64,000 bases of DNA from Pedobacter kyonggii (GTDB taxonomy: Bacteria; Bacteroidota; Bacteroidia; Sphingobacteriales; Sphingobacteriaceae): the NCBI RefSeq assembly GCF_004310665.1, contig NZ_SIXF01000027.1, positions 1 through 64,000 of the forward strand, in the 5' to 3' direction. The number at the start of each line of letters is the position of its first letter. Position 1 is the first letter of the stretch. The position numbers and the translations under genes are program-made. Below are positions 30,171 through 40,221 of this stretch, in pieces. The notes under the pieces are model-generated. The model did not search any database, was not told the origin of the DNA, and was given only the letters and a program-made list of their open reading frames with translations.

Positions 30171-31040
30171 CTATTTTAAATGTTTATTTATCTCCTCGGC
30201 CATTCTTAATCCCAGTTCCCAGGTCCCCTTGGTACCAAAATGGATATAATCTTTTGGATAACGCGTATTTTTATCACTCGCTCTTTGGCTAAGATCATCA
30301 GTGAGTATAACATAAGCATTGCGGACAGATAATGGCGTTTTAGCATTCGATGCTACTTCACGCTGTCCGTTTCGAACCTCATCTATTGATATACTCTTAT
30401 TAGGTGGTGGGTAAACATACCCGTAAACAAACAGCATATTGGCTGTTTTTAAATCCTGTCTGACCCGAATAATGAATTGCTTCAAGTTTTTACCGTAGCT
30501 CTTGCTTATTTCCTCTCCTTTATCAGCATCGGATTCGCCCTGCTGCCACAACATTCCCTTAATCACAGGTTGATAACCACGTTTGACTAAACTATCCAGC
30601 CCAGATTTAACCGTACTCATAAATATCTTATATTGTAAACCTTGGTTTATTCTATCCTTTTGATCCTTCCCTGGATTCCATTGTTTATAAAGATTGGTAC
30701 CACTATGTGCATGTTTTACAATGGCTATACGGGCTTTTGGACGAAGATTTTGTAATTGTGATCCAAAACCCAGTTCCGGACCAAAACGGTCGGGCGATTC
30801 TGAAGAAGCATGTAATGGAAACCATTGATCAGGTAAAAAATTACTATTAAGATGAGGTTTTCCTGAATGATAAATCAAAACCCTGCGATCAACTTTCATC
30901 GAATGATCCATATTGGACAAGTACCCTTGACCAGTTGCATTCGACTGTCCACCAATCAGATAAACTTCAATTACTGGCTTTTTTTGTCCGAAACAAGAAA
31001 AGCAAATAAAAGTTAATATTAAAATTAAATTACCTCTCAT
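30171..31040 (-). CDS. SASA-family carbohydrate acetylesterase
   Basis: A 289-residue secreted SGNH-like esterase with signal peptide ending CFGQ. It has the SASA (sialate O-acetylesterase-type, CE6-like) pattern: YLIGGQSNATGQG with nucleophile Ser, GMLWQQGESDAD, and a C-terminal DYIHFGTKGTWELG with Asp and His. In plant-wall loci these enzymes usually deacetylate xylan or pectin rather than sialic acid. Its start is 2 bp after the stop of the upstream CE12 gene, so the two are co-transcribed. Confidence 0.88.
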   Translation of the reverse strand: MRGNLILILTFICFSCFGQKKPVIEVYLIGGQSNATGQGYLSNMDHSMKVDRRVLIYHSGKPHLNSNFLPDQWFPLHASSESPDRFGPELGFGSQLQNLRPKARIAIVKHAHSGTNLYKQWNPGKDQKDRINQGLQYKIFMSTVKSGLDSLVKRGYQPVIKGMLWQQGESDADKGEEISKSYGKNLKQFIIRVRQDLKTANMLFVYGYVYPPPNKSISIDEVRNGQREVASNAKTPLSVRNAYVILTDDLSQRASDKNTRYPKDYIHFGTKGTWELGLRMAEEINKHLK

Positions 31041-31042
31041 TT

Positions 31043-32371
31043 TTAATTCCCATCTGGCTTAACTACACTACTTTTGGGGCTCTCTGGCCAGTGCCAATCT
31101 GCAGGGTTATCTGGTTTTGCCGGATCAAATTTTGGCAGATCATCTACCAGATATTTAGCAATTGCTAATTTCTGCTCTTTAATCCCTAAGATGATACATT
31201 GCGCAATTTCATAAGCCCCATAAGGATTAAAGTGTGTGTTATCGGCCAATGCCTTATCCTGACCAGGATAACTGTTAGCAGGATAATGAACAAAGGCTTT
31301 TTTCGAAGGCTCTTCTCCCAAAGCATTAAACAAAGTCGATGTCATGGTATTCAGATCAATTAAAGCAACTTTCTCTTCGGCAGCAACCTTACGTGCAGCA
31401 TCAGGAAAATCGCCAAGAGAGTTTACAATTTTTCCATCGGGGCCAAAAGACCTTCTACTGGTTGAGGTAACCACAACAGGGATTCCTCCTTTTTTCTTCA
31501 CTTCCGAAATGAATATTTTTAACCTTTCGGTATACAATTTATAAGCGCCATCGTTGGGCCCTTTATCTTTTTGATCGTTATGTCCAAATTCAATAAAAAG
31601 GTAATCGCCAGGTTTCATAATACTTAAAATCTTCGTTAATCTTTTGCTCCCTAAAAATGAACCCAGTGTTAAGCCAGATTCGGCATGATTGGCAATCGCA
31701 ACACCAGGTTTGAAAAAACGGGGAATCATCTGCCCCCACGATGCCCATGGCTCATCGTCCTGGTTTACTACCGTCGAGTTCCCGGCTAAGAAAACGGTAA
31801 CCTGATCTTCAACCTTCCTGATTTCGAGTGCCTGTAGTGCCGTTTGATGGTCAAATTCCAAAGTCAGTTTATCATCCCAATCGAGTTTGGTAAGTTCGCG
31901 TGGTTTTAATGAAACAAGTTGTCCGCCAGCAATATGTTTATCTTTAACATTTACGATAAAAGTTTTAGTTAGCGATTGCCCAGCAGTGGTTTTTACATTT
32001 TCTAGCATCAACCTTCTTGATTCTGCTTTTACTGTGCTTAATGCAGGGCCTTTTGAATCGCCTAGTGTAACTGTCATTTTGTAGTTACCCTCTGGAACAG
32101 CTACAGAAAAATAAAAAGGTTTATCACTTTTCACCAGATCTGATGTTAAAAAATTCTTCCCATCATAATCTACCCCCTCAACTTTCGAATCAAAATCGAA
32201 ACCATAACCCTTTTCTTTACCGTAAACATCAGTTGGCAAAATTGGTGTATAACCTTTAGCAACCTTTCCGGTACCAAAATCAAATTTGTAATTGACTTTT
32301 TCCTGGGCCTGGGATAGATTGACAATTAAACCAAGAAAAATGAATGGCTTAATAAACTTTTGAATGCTCAT
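31043..32371 (-). CDS. CE12 rhamnogalacturonan acetylesterase with N-terminal binding domain
   Basis: A 442-residue secreted protein with signal peptide ending LSQAQ. Residues about 25-190 form a beta-rich galactose-binding-like domain (YKFDFGTGKVAKGYTPI, NYKMTVTLGD). The SGNH esterase part has VFLAGNSTVVNQ with nucleophile Ser (the usual GDS reads GNS), FIEFGHNDQKDKGPNDG and DNTHFNPYGAYEIAQ. This two-domain layout matches bacterial rhamnogalacturonan acetylesterases of the YxiM/RhgT type. It heads a minus-strand unit with the SASA esterase and GH127/146. Confidence 0.9.
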   Translation of the reverse strand: MSIQKFIKPFIFLGLIVNLSQAQEKVNYKFDFGTGKVAKGYTPILPTDVYGKEKGYGFDFDSKVEGVDYDGKNFLTSDLVKSDKPFYFSVAVPEGNYKMTVTLGDSKGPALSTVKAESRRLMLENVKTTAGQSLTKTFIVNVKDKHIAGGQLVSLKPRELTKLDWDDKLTLEFDHQTALQALEIRKVEDQVTVFLAGNSTVVNQDDEPWASWGQMIPRFFKPGVAIANHAESGLTLGSFLGSKRLTKILSIMKPGDYLFIEFGHNDQKDKGPNDGAYKLYTERLKIFISEVKKKGGIPVVVTSTSRRSFGPDGKIVNSLGDFPDAARKVAAEEKVALIDLNTMTSTLFNALGEEPSKKAFVHYPANSYPGQDKALADNTHFNPYGAYEIAQCIILGIKEQKLAIAKYLVDDLPKFDPAKPDNPADWHWPESPKSSVVKPDGN

Positions 32372-33157
32372 ATACTTAAGGTTTGACGTAGGATCTCTTT
32401 GATGATTAAATCCATCATGATCGCTTTCCTGTAAATTTGGTTAAATAAACGTCTACCTGACATTTATTAACGAATATAAAAACAATTCCCAATTAAAATG
32501 AGAATGAACAGCATATTTAAAATTTTAGGCATTTTTTTAATAAAAGTGCGTTGTCTACAAATACAAAAAACAACAAACATTCAATTATCAATACTAATTA
32601 ATACTACAAAGATAAACGATTCAAAACGCCATATAAATTTCTTCAATTTTTAATTAAAAAATTTTAAGCCTAAGAAATATTAAGCTATAAGACCAAAAAC
32701 CCCATTTTACGAGCTTAAATCAATAAAAATTCAATAATTTCCAATCAAAAAAGCATAAAACTTCAACACAAAACGTATAAAATCAGTCAATTATAAAAAT
32801 AAATCTGTAAATTAACCCATTATTAATACTAACTCAATATGGATAGTCTTTTTTTGTATTTGAAATTTAAATACATCACATAAAGAACCATAATTGAAAA
32901 TATTAACTAGATTTTTGTTCATAAAATTCATTTTTAAATGAAAAGAGCACTTACTTTTCAAGCACTTATTCAGTTCATTCATTTATGAATTTTTAAAACA
33001 ATTTGACTTAACCAAGTCGTATATTAGTCTAATTAATCATACACATTAATTGTAGCCCTAAAAAGCTGTGTTATTGCGTATTACGGCAAGCATAAAGAAC
33101 CATTATGTTTCGCTTTTAGTCATCCATCAAACAGAAGAAGTAGAAAAATCTAAAGCC
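32372..33157. other. AT-rich divergent gap upstream of the biosynthetic operon
   Basis: No gene is seen. The stretch is much more AT-rich than its surroundings, with long A and T runs and an imperfect palindrome GTATTT...AAATAC near 32858-32876. It must contain the promoters for the esterase unit (minus) and the polyketide operon (plus). I cannot place a convincing Bacteroidota promoter (TTTG and TAnnTTTG at correct spacing) by eye. No regulator gene is encoded beside it. Confidence 0.6.
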
Positions 33158-36100
33158 ATGAACAAATACGCCATTATTGGAGTAACTCCCTTCGAAATCC
33201 CTGATAGTAGATTGGTTTCTAATCTACAAAAAGCCGATTGCTTTCCGGTTCTCAGTCTTGGACATCATGTAGCTGACGCCGAAAATGCGCTTCAATCAAT
33301 TTTAGCATCAGGTGTCAATGATTTCGGTGTAAGCATTAATTCAGCTGCATTAGTTAACATCGATCTACCTACCGAGGTAAGTTTAATTATTGCACCTTAT
33401 GATTTTGCATTAAAATGTAAAACATCAGCAAAAATCATTCTTCAGGTGTATGACCTCCAATCGGCATTGGCTGCCCAGGCAAACGGTGCCGATGGAATTA
33501 TTGTAAAAGGAAATGAAGGCGCTGGCCGTGTGGCATACGAATCTTCATTTGTACTTTTTCAACGGATTATTAAAGAAATTACCGCTATTCCGGTTTGGGT
33601 TCAGGGGGGCGTAGGTATTCATACAGCGGCCTCTTTAATGGCTCAGGGTGCAGCAGGAATCATTTTAGATAGCCAACTCTCCTTATTCCCAGAATGTTCC
33701 GCTCCTGAAGATTTAAAAACTGTTTGTGGTAAATTAAGTGGAACAGAAACCAAACTGATTGATAACTGCCGCGTATTGGCCCGTCCAAATTCGCCGGCAT
33801 TGGCAGAAGATATAGACTATAACGGTCTTCAAAAACATTTCAAAGGTTACGATCTGGAAACAAATTATCTTCCAATGGGTCAGGATATTACCTTATCGAT
33901 AGATCTGGTTACCAAATATAAAAAGCTTGATAAGTTGATTTTTGGTATAAAAGAAGCCATTTACGGCCATTTAAAACAAGCCAAAGCCATCAATGTAATA
34001 AAGGCGGAAAACTCGCTTGCTAAAGATTTAAACATCACCTATCCTATTGCACAGGGCCCAATGACGAGGGTAAGTGACGTAGCGCCGTTTGCAGATGCGG
34101 TTTCGGAAGCTGGCGCTTTATCGTTTATTGCGTTATCCTTGCTAAAAGGGGCATCGGCAAAAAACCTGATCGAAGAAACTAAAAAACTGGCTGGCGAAAA
34201 AACCTGGGGCGTAGGTATTTTAGGTTTTGCACCACAAGAGCTTAGAGATGAGCAACAGGAATATATATTAAATGCAAAACCTCCTGTTTTACTAATTGCA
34301 GGTGGAAGGCCATCGCAGGCTAAACCCTTCGAAAAAGCAGGGATCAAAACTTTTCTCCATGTACCCTCTGCTTCTCTTTTAGATATGTTTTTAAAAGAAG
34401 GGGCTAAACGTTTTGTATTCGAAGGCCGCGAATGTGGTGGCCACGTTGGGCCCCTATCCAGCATGGTATTATGGGAAAAACAGATTGAACGTTTATTAAA
34501 AGAAGAAAATCCGGAAAGCATCAGTGTTTTCTTCGCAGGTGGTATTCACGATGCTTTTTCTACTGCATTCATTTCGGTAATGACAGCTCCTTTGGCGGCT
34601 AAAGGAATGAAAATCGGTGTATTAATGGGCACCGCTTATTTATATACCAAAGAAGCCGTAAGCACAGGCGCCATTTTAGATAAATTTCAACAGGAAGCCA
34701 TGCAGGCAAACGAAACCGTACTGCTTGAAACCGCTCCAGGACATGAAACCAGGTGTTTAAATTCTCCATTTGCCACTTTCTTTAACGAAGAAAAAAAGAA
34801 ACTTCAGGCAGAGGGAATGGATAAAAAAGAAATCTGGGCCAAACTTGAAACGCTAAATGTTGGCCGTTTACGTATTGCCGCAAAAGGCATAGAAAGACGT
34901 GGAGATGAACTGGTAAAAATTGACGAAACTGAACAAACTGACTTAGGCATGTATATGATCGGTCAGGTTGCACCTATGCATAAAGAAGTGATGTCATTGC
35001 TCGATCTTCACCAAGATGTAGCCGACAATAACTATACACATATTTTAGACGCCACACTTTCTTCACCTCCGGAAAATAAAGCCAAAGCACTGGATGTTGC
35101 CATTGTGGGTATGGCCTGTATTTTCCCTGGGGCCAAAAACCTCGAAGAATACTGGCGCAATATCATTCTAGGCAAAGATTCAGTAACCGAAGTACCGGAT
35201 GAAAGATGGAACAAGGAGCTGTATTATAATCCAGATTCTACCGCAGGAGATATGTCGCACTCTAAATGGGGCGGTTTTATTCCAAGGATAGATTTTGACC
35301 CTTTAGAATTTGGTATTCCACCACAGTCGCTTGCGGCCATAGAGCCTACACAACTGCTTACCTTAATGATAGCCAAACAGGCTATGCAGCATGCAGGTTA
35401 TGCCGATGGCGGTGTGGATAACGAAAATGTTTCGGTAATTATTGGTGCCGAAGGTGGAAACGATCTGGCCAACAGCTATAGTTTCAGAGGTTTTTACAAA
35501 CAGGTTTTTGGCGAAATGCCAGCCGAAGTAGATGCCGTATTACCAAAAACAACAGAAGATTCTTTCCCAGGTATTTTAGCGAATGTAATTTCGGGCAGGA
35601 TCACCAACAGATTAAACCTGGGCGGTAGAAATTATACGGTTGATGCGGCCTGTGCTTCATCTTTGGCAGCAATAGATTTGGCTTGTCAGGAGTTATTTTT
35701 AGAGAAATCGGATATGGTTTTGGCCGGTGGAGCAGATCTGCACAACGGCATTAACGATTACCTCATGTTCTCGAGCACACATGCCCTTTCTAAAAAAGGG
35801 AGGTGTGCCACTTTTGATGCCGAAGCAGATGGAATTGCCCTTGGTGAAGGGATTGCCATGATCGTATTAAAACGATATGATGATGCTTTACGCGACGGTG
35901 ATACGATTTATTCTATTATTAAAGGTGTAGGTGGATCAAGTGACGGCAAAAGCCTTGGTTTAACGGCACCACGTAAAAACGGACAGGTAAATGCTTTAGA
36001 AAGGGCTTATAGCCAGGCTGGAATTACGCCATCACTGGTTGGCCTGGTAGAAGCACATGGTACGGGCACAGTGGTTGGTGATAAAACTGAAATCAGCGCA

Positions 36101-39100
36101 TTAACCGACATGCTCAATCAATCGGGTGCAACCGCCGGACAAACGCATTTAGGCTCTGTAAAAACGCAAATTGGTCATACCAAATGTGCTGCCGGAATTG
36201 CAGGTTTGATTAAAGCATCGTTATCGGTTTACCATGGTATTAAACCACCAACCATCAATTTAAAAACACCAAATAGTTTCTATAACGCCCAAACAAGTCC
36301 ATTCGCTTTTCATACCGAAGCTGGTTTATGGATGGAAGAAAAAAGATATGCTGGCGTTAGCGCCTTTGGTTTTGGGGGAACAAATTTCCATGCCGTATTG
36401 GAAAGTGCTCAGAATACCGAAAATAAAAATTCGATCTTAAAATCGTGGCCATCAGAACTGTTTGTTTTCAGGGGCGATACTTATGAGGAAGCTAAAAAGC
36501 GGGTGATTTCGGTAAAAAATCTCTTAGAACTGAACGATCAGATTGAACTGAAAGATATTGCCTATAGTTTAGCAACTGCTGATACCAAACCTGTTCAATT
36601 GAGCATTGTTGCCAATCACCCAGAAGATCTGGTAATGAAAATCGACCTTGTTTTATCTGGTGTAGAAAGCAAAGATACCTACCTCACCCAAAAACAGGAT
36701 GGCAAGGTTGCTTTTATGTTCCCGGGGCAAGGCAGCCAAAGGGTAAACATGGCAAGGGATCTTTTTGTGGTTTTTCCTGAAATGAGAAAACTGCTGAAAG
36801 CTTATCCTGAATACGAAAAAATCCTGTTCCCAAACACCGTGTTTAACGAGGGTGATGCGAAAGCACAAAAAGAACGCATAAAAGATACCCGCATGGCACA
36901 ACCGCTATTGGGTATTGTTGATCTTGCAATCGCTAACTTCTTAAAATCATTGGGCATTATGCCTGATATGGTTGCGGGCCACAGTTATGGCGAATTGCCT
37001 GCACTTTGTTTTGCCGGTGCTTTTGAAGAAGAAGCCCTGGTTCACCTGAGTGCAGAAAGAGCAAAATCTATTTTAAATGCAGTAGAAAACGGCGATCCGG
37101 GCACTATGCTCGCCGTGAGCGCAAAACAGGAAGACCTTGCACAATATCTTGGCGATATCAAAGACGTTTATCCGGTAAACTTTAATGCACCAACCCAATG
37201 TGTTATTGCTGGTAGTACAGCAGCTATTGGCCAGTTGGCCGCAGTATTAAAAGAAGCCAAAATATCTTTCCGTCCACTTGAAGTGGCCTGTGCCTTCCAT
37301 AGTCCCTTGGTGGCCAAATCGAAACAGCTTTACCAACAAGTACTTTCTGGCGTAAACTTTAATGATCTAAAAATTCCGGTATGGTCTAACACGACAGCAA
37401 AAGAATACCCAACTGAAGCTGCCGCTATAAAAGAACGTTTGACCGACCATTTAATAAAACCTGTCCTTTTTGTTGATGAGCTTAGGGATATGTATGCAGC
37501 CGGCGCCAGGGTTTTCGTAGAAGTTGGCCCTGGCAAGGTGCTAAGTGGCTTAACCAAAGCTTGCATTGGTAAAGACGAAGTGATTTTACACACCGAAGAT
37601 CAAGGTCAGAATAAACTCAGCAATCTGCTGGGCACACTGGCTGGTTATATGGCTACTGGTCGCGAAATCAAACTCGAAAAATTATTTGAAGGCCGTTCTG
37701 TTAAAAGCATCAAATTGGATGAACCTTCAATTTATAAAAAAAGTCCCGCTATCTGGTATGTGAACGGTCAACACGCTGTTCCATCAACGGGTAAACTTCC
37801 GGCCAATGGCGCATCCCCTATTACTAAACCGATTATCCTTATGAATAACATCTCTACACCAACTGAAAATCAACAGGTTAATGGCTCTGCCAAAGACTTA
37901 ATGATGCAGGAGTATCTGCACAGCATGAAAATGCTGATTCAGGCACAACGCGATGTGATGCTTTCCTTTTTAGGGCAGGCTCCCGCAATGCCTTCGCAAA
38001 TCATTAATCAACCTTTAACATCATACCAGGCACCTCAACCTGTCCGTATCGAAAATCAGATCACGGTAAAGCAGGAAGTGCCACAAACACAAACCATCGA
38101 AGCAATAACACCCGTGGTTGCACAAAAAGATTTAAAACTGGTGCTTTTGCAGCTAGTAAGCGATAAAACTGGCTATCCCCAAGAAATGCTGGGCATGGAA
38201 ATGGATCTGGAAGCCGATTTAAGTATCGATTCGATCAAACGTGTAGAAATTATCGGTGCTTTACGTACCGAACTGGGTGGTTTCTCTCAATTAAACCTTC
38301 CGGAAGATAAAATTATGGAACAGCTTGCCGGACTTAAAACCTTAAGTAGCCTTGTAAACTGGCTTGCAGAAAACACCGAACAGCCAAAAGCGGTTAGTGC
38401 ACCTGCTCCGATAGCAGTAGCAACAAGCGAGGCTGAACCTGCAAAATTTTCATTGGATCAGCTAAAATCGGCCATTCTTGATGTGGTGAGCGAAAAAACC
38501 GGTTATCCAAAAGAAATGCTGGGCATGGATTTAGATCTTGAAGCTGATTTAAGTATCGATTCGATCAAACGGATGGAAATTATCGCTTCGCTTAAAGAAA
38601 AAATCGGATTTGGTTCACAAGGCGACCAGGCTGATGATTTAATGGAAAAACTGGCTGCAATTAAAACTTTAAATGCCCTGGTTAATTGGATTGCCGACGT
38701 TGAAGCAGAAAGCTCGGAGGTGCTTACAGAAGCAAAAAAGCTTATTGAGGAGAGCATCGATGATCAAACGGTTAAAGAAAAATTATCCCGTTTAAGATTT
38801 GAGCTAACTCCTGCTGCATTGACCATTACCGAAGCAGCCATTTTAAAAGATCAGCGTTTTGCCTTAACCGATGATGGTGGCGGACAGGCGATCAAAATCA
38901 AGAAAGTGCTCGAAAAACATGGTGCCATTGCCGATCTGGTAAGTTTTGAAGACTCATTGGATGGCTATCAGGGCCTCATCATTTTGAACATGTTCGAAGC
39001 ACAGCAAAAAGTAGGCATTCTCGATCATTTCGCAACGATTAAAAAACTAAATTTTGATACCGTAAAATGGGTGTATCTGATTGCGGATACCAAACAATAT

Positions 39101-40198
39101 TTTAATGATCAATCTGATATTTCTTTCCTGAGAAATTATCAGGGTTATTCGGGCTTCTTTAAAAGTTTAGACCGCGAATACGAGCATACCAAATGCCGTT
39201 TTATCAGTCTCGAAACCAAAATGTCGCCAGATGAAATCACGAATATCACCTTAAACGAAATCCTGAATCCGGATAAACCTTCGGAGATCATTTACAACGA
39301 CCATAAAAGACACATTATGGAACTTGTGCCGCATCAATTGAGTACAGAAACTGATGCGCATATCCATTTAGATAAAGATGCCGTAGTAATGGTTTTAGGT
39401 GGCGCACAAGGCATTACAGCCGAACTGATGATCCATTTTGCGAAAGATTACCCTTGCAGGTACATTTTAGTAGGCCGTTCTGCAAATCCCATCGCCTCCG
39501 CAAATGAAGCCAGTTCTTCGTTAAAAACCAAAGATGAGATCAGGCAGTACCTAATTAAACAGGGCGAAATTAAAAAACCTGCCGAAATAGAACAGGAAAC
39601 CAATAGAATTTACAAAAACAACCAGATTTTACGCTGCATTGCAACTTTAGAAGAAGGTGGATCGACGGTAGTTTACGAATCGTTAGACCTTAAAGATGAA
39701 GAAGCGCTAACCCGTTTGATCAATCAGGTTTACGAAGATTATGGCCGCATAGATGGCGTGGTACATGGTGCAGGTTTATTGGAAGATAAATTGTTCCATA
39801 GTAAAACTCCTGAATCTTTCGGACGTGTTTTCGATACCAAAGTAACCCCATTAAGGGTATTGGCTGAGCAGTTAAGACCAGAAACCCAATTTGTAATTCT
39901 TTTCTCAAGCATTGCTTCTGTTTATGGAAACCGCGGGCAAACCGATTATGCAGCAGCAAACAGTGTAATGGATAAATATGCCTGGGCCTTAAAACAGAAA
40001 ATTCAAGGCAAGGTAATGGCCATTAACTGGGGACCGTGGAAAGGCGCAGGTATGGTTTCGCCAACATTAGAAAAAGAATACCAACGTAGGGGAATTGCAT
40101 TGATCCCTTTACAGGATGGAATGGAAACTTTCTTAAACGAACTTAAATATGGTAAAGAAAGCCAGGTATTAATCATGGCTGGAAACACCTGGACATAG
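33158..40198 (+). CDS. Giant PUFA-synthase-like polyketide synthase: tandem PfaD-like barrels-KS-AT-ACP-ACP-KR
   Basis: About 2,346 residues, starting at ATG 33158 (MNKYAIIG), where the first domain begins; a GTG at 33068 would add 30 unlike residues. Order: nitronate-monooxygenase/PfaD-like barrel 1 (about 1-225; GNEGAGRV, Arg124 where His is expected); barrel 2 (about 275-600; ECGGHVGP with His429); ketosynthase (about 643-1085; DAACASS Cys832, EAHGTGT, QIGHTK); acyltransferase (about 1180-1480; GHSYGE Ser1276, CAFH motif suggesting malonyl-CoA); two ACPs with LSIDSIKR motifs (Ser1692, Ser1802); ketoreductase (about 2070-2330; GGAQGITAE, FSSIASVYG, TDYAAAN). The ACP motif and domain order are those of PfaA-type PUFA or glycolipid synthases. 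It has no dehydratase, which is on the next protein. First gene of a nine-gene operon. Confidence 0.93.
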   Translation: MNKYAIIGVTPFEIPDSRLVSNLQKADCFPVLSLGHHVADAENALQSILASGVNDFGVSINSAALVNIDLPTEVSLIIAPYDFALKCKTSAKIILQVYDLQSALAAQANGADGIIVKGNEGAGRVAYESSFVLFQRIIKEITAIPVWVQGGVGIHTAASLMAQGAAGIILDSQLSLFPECSAPEDLKTVCGKLSGTETKLIDNCRVLARPNSPALAEDIDYNGLQKHFKGYDLETNYLPMGQDITLSIDLVTKYKKLDKLIFGIKEAIYGHLKQAKAINVIKAENSLAKDLNITYPIAQGPMTRVSDVAPFADAVSEAGALSFIALSLLKGASAKNLIEETKKLAGEKTWGVGILGFAPQELRDEQQEYILNAKPPVLLIAGGRPSQAKPFEKAGIKTFLHVPSASLLDMFLKEGAKRFVFEGRECGGHVGPLSSMVLWEKQIERLLKEENPESISVFFAGGIHDAFSTAFISVMTAPLAAKGMKIGVLMGTAYLYTKEAVSTGAILDKFQQEAMQANETVLLETAPGHETRCLNSPFATFFNEEKKKLQAEGMDKKEIWAKLETLNVGRLRIAAKGIERRGDELVKIDETEQTDLGMYMIGQVAPMHKEVMSLLDLHQDVADNNYTHILDATLSSPPENKAKALDVAIVGMACIFPGAKNLEEYWRNIILGKDSVTEVPDERWNKELYYNPDSTAGDMSHSKWGGFIPRIDFDPLEFGIPPQSLAAIEPTQLLTLMIAKQAMQHAGYADGGVDNENVSVIIGAEGGNDLANSYSFRGFYKQVFGEMPAEVDAVLPKTTEDSFPGILANVISGRITNRLNLGGRNYTVDAACASSLAAIDLACQELFLEKSDMVLAGGADLHNGINDYLMFSSTHALSKKGRCATFDAEADGIALGEGIAMIVLKRYDDALRDGDTIYSIIKGVGGSSDGKSLGLTAPRKNGQVNALERAYSQAGITPSLVGLVEAHGTGTVVGDKTEISALTDMLNQSGATAGQTHLGSVKTQIGHTKCAAGIAGLIKASLSVYHGIKPPTINLKTPNSFYNAQTSPFAFHTEAGLWMEEKRYAGVSAFGFGGTNFHAVLESAQNTENKNSILKSWPSELFVFRGDTYEEAKKRVISVKNLLELNDQIELKDIAYSLATADTKPVQLSIVANHPEDLVMKIDLVLSGVESKDTYLTQKQDGKVAFMFPGQGSQRVNMARDLFVVFPEMRKLLKAYPEYEKILFPNTVFNEGDAKAQKERIKDTRMAQPLLGIVDLAIANFLKSLGIMPDMVAGHSYGELPALCFAGAFEEEALVHLSAERAKSILNAVENGDPGTMLAVSAKQEDLAQYLGDIKDVYPVNFNAPTQCVIAGSTAAIGQLAAVLKEAKISFRPLEVACAFHSPLVAKSKQLYQQVLSGVNFNDLKIPVWSNTTAKEYPTEAAAIKERLTDHLIKPVLFVDELRDMYAAGARVFVEVGPGKVLSGLTKACIGKDEVILHTEDQGQNKLSNLLGTLAGYMATGREIKLEKLFEGRSVKSIKLDEPSIYKKSPAIWYVNGQHAVPSTGKLPANGASPITKPIILMNNISTPTENQQVNGSAKDLMMQEYLHSMKMLIQAQRDVMLSFLGQAPAMPSQIINQPLTSYQAPQPVRIENQITVKQEVPQTQTIEAITPVVAQKDLKLVLLQLVSDKTGYPQEMLGMEMDLEADLSIDSIKRVEIIGALRTELGGFSQLNLPEDKIMEQLAGLKTLSSLVNWLAENTEQPKAVSAPAPIAVATSEAEPAKFSLDQLKSAILDVVSEKTGYPKEMLGMDLDLEADLSIDSIKRMEIIASLKEKIGFGSQGDQADDLMEKLAAIKTLNALVNWIADVEAESSEVLTEAKKLIEESIDDQTVKEKLSRLRFELTPAALTITEAAILKDQRFALTDDGGGQAIKIKKVLEKHGAIADLVSFEDSLDGYQGLIILNMFEAQQKVGILDHFATIKKLNFDTVKWVYLIADTKQYFNDQSDISFLRNYQGYSGFFKSLDREYEHTKCRFISLETKMSPDEITNITLNEILNPDKPSEIIYNDHKRHIMELVPHQLSTETDAHIHLDKDAVVMVLGGAQGITAELMIHFAKDYPCRYILVGRSANPIASANEASSSLKTKDEIRQYLIKQGEIKKPAEIEQETNRIYKNNQILRCIATLEEGGSTVVYESLDLKDEEALTRLINQVYEDYGRIDGVVHGAGLLEDKLFHSKTPESFGRVFDTKVTPLRVLAEQLRPETQFVILFSSIASVYGNRGQTDYAAANSVMDKYAWALKQKIQGKVMAINWGPWKGAGMVSPTLEKEYQRRGIALIPLQDGMETFLNELKYGKESQVLIMAGNTWT

Positions 40199-40221
40199 AA
40201 AATCGCGTAACCAAAAAGCAG

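Noticed and set aside
30171-31040. Sialic acid catabolism
   Set aside because: The SASA domain is named for sialate esterases, but no sialidase or sialic acid genes are present and the neighbours are pectin enzymes.
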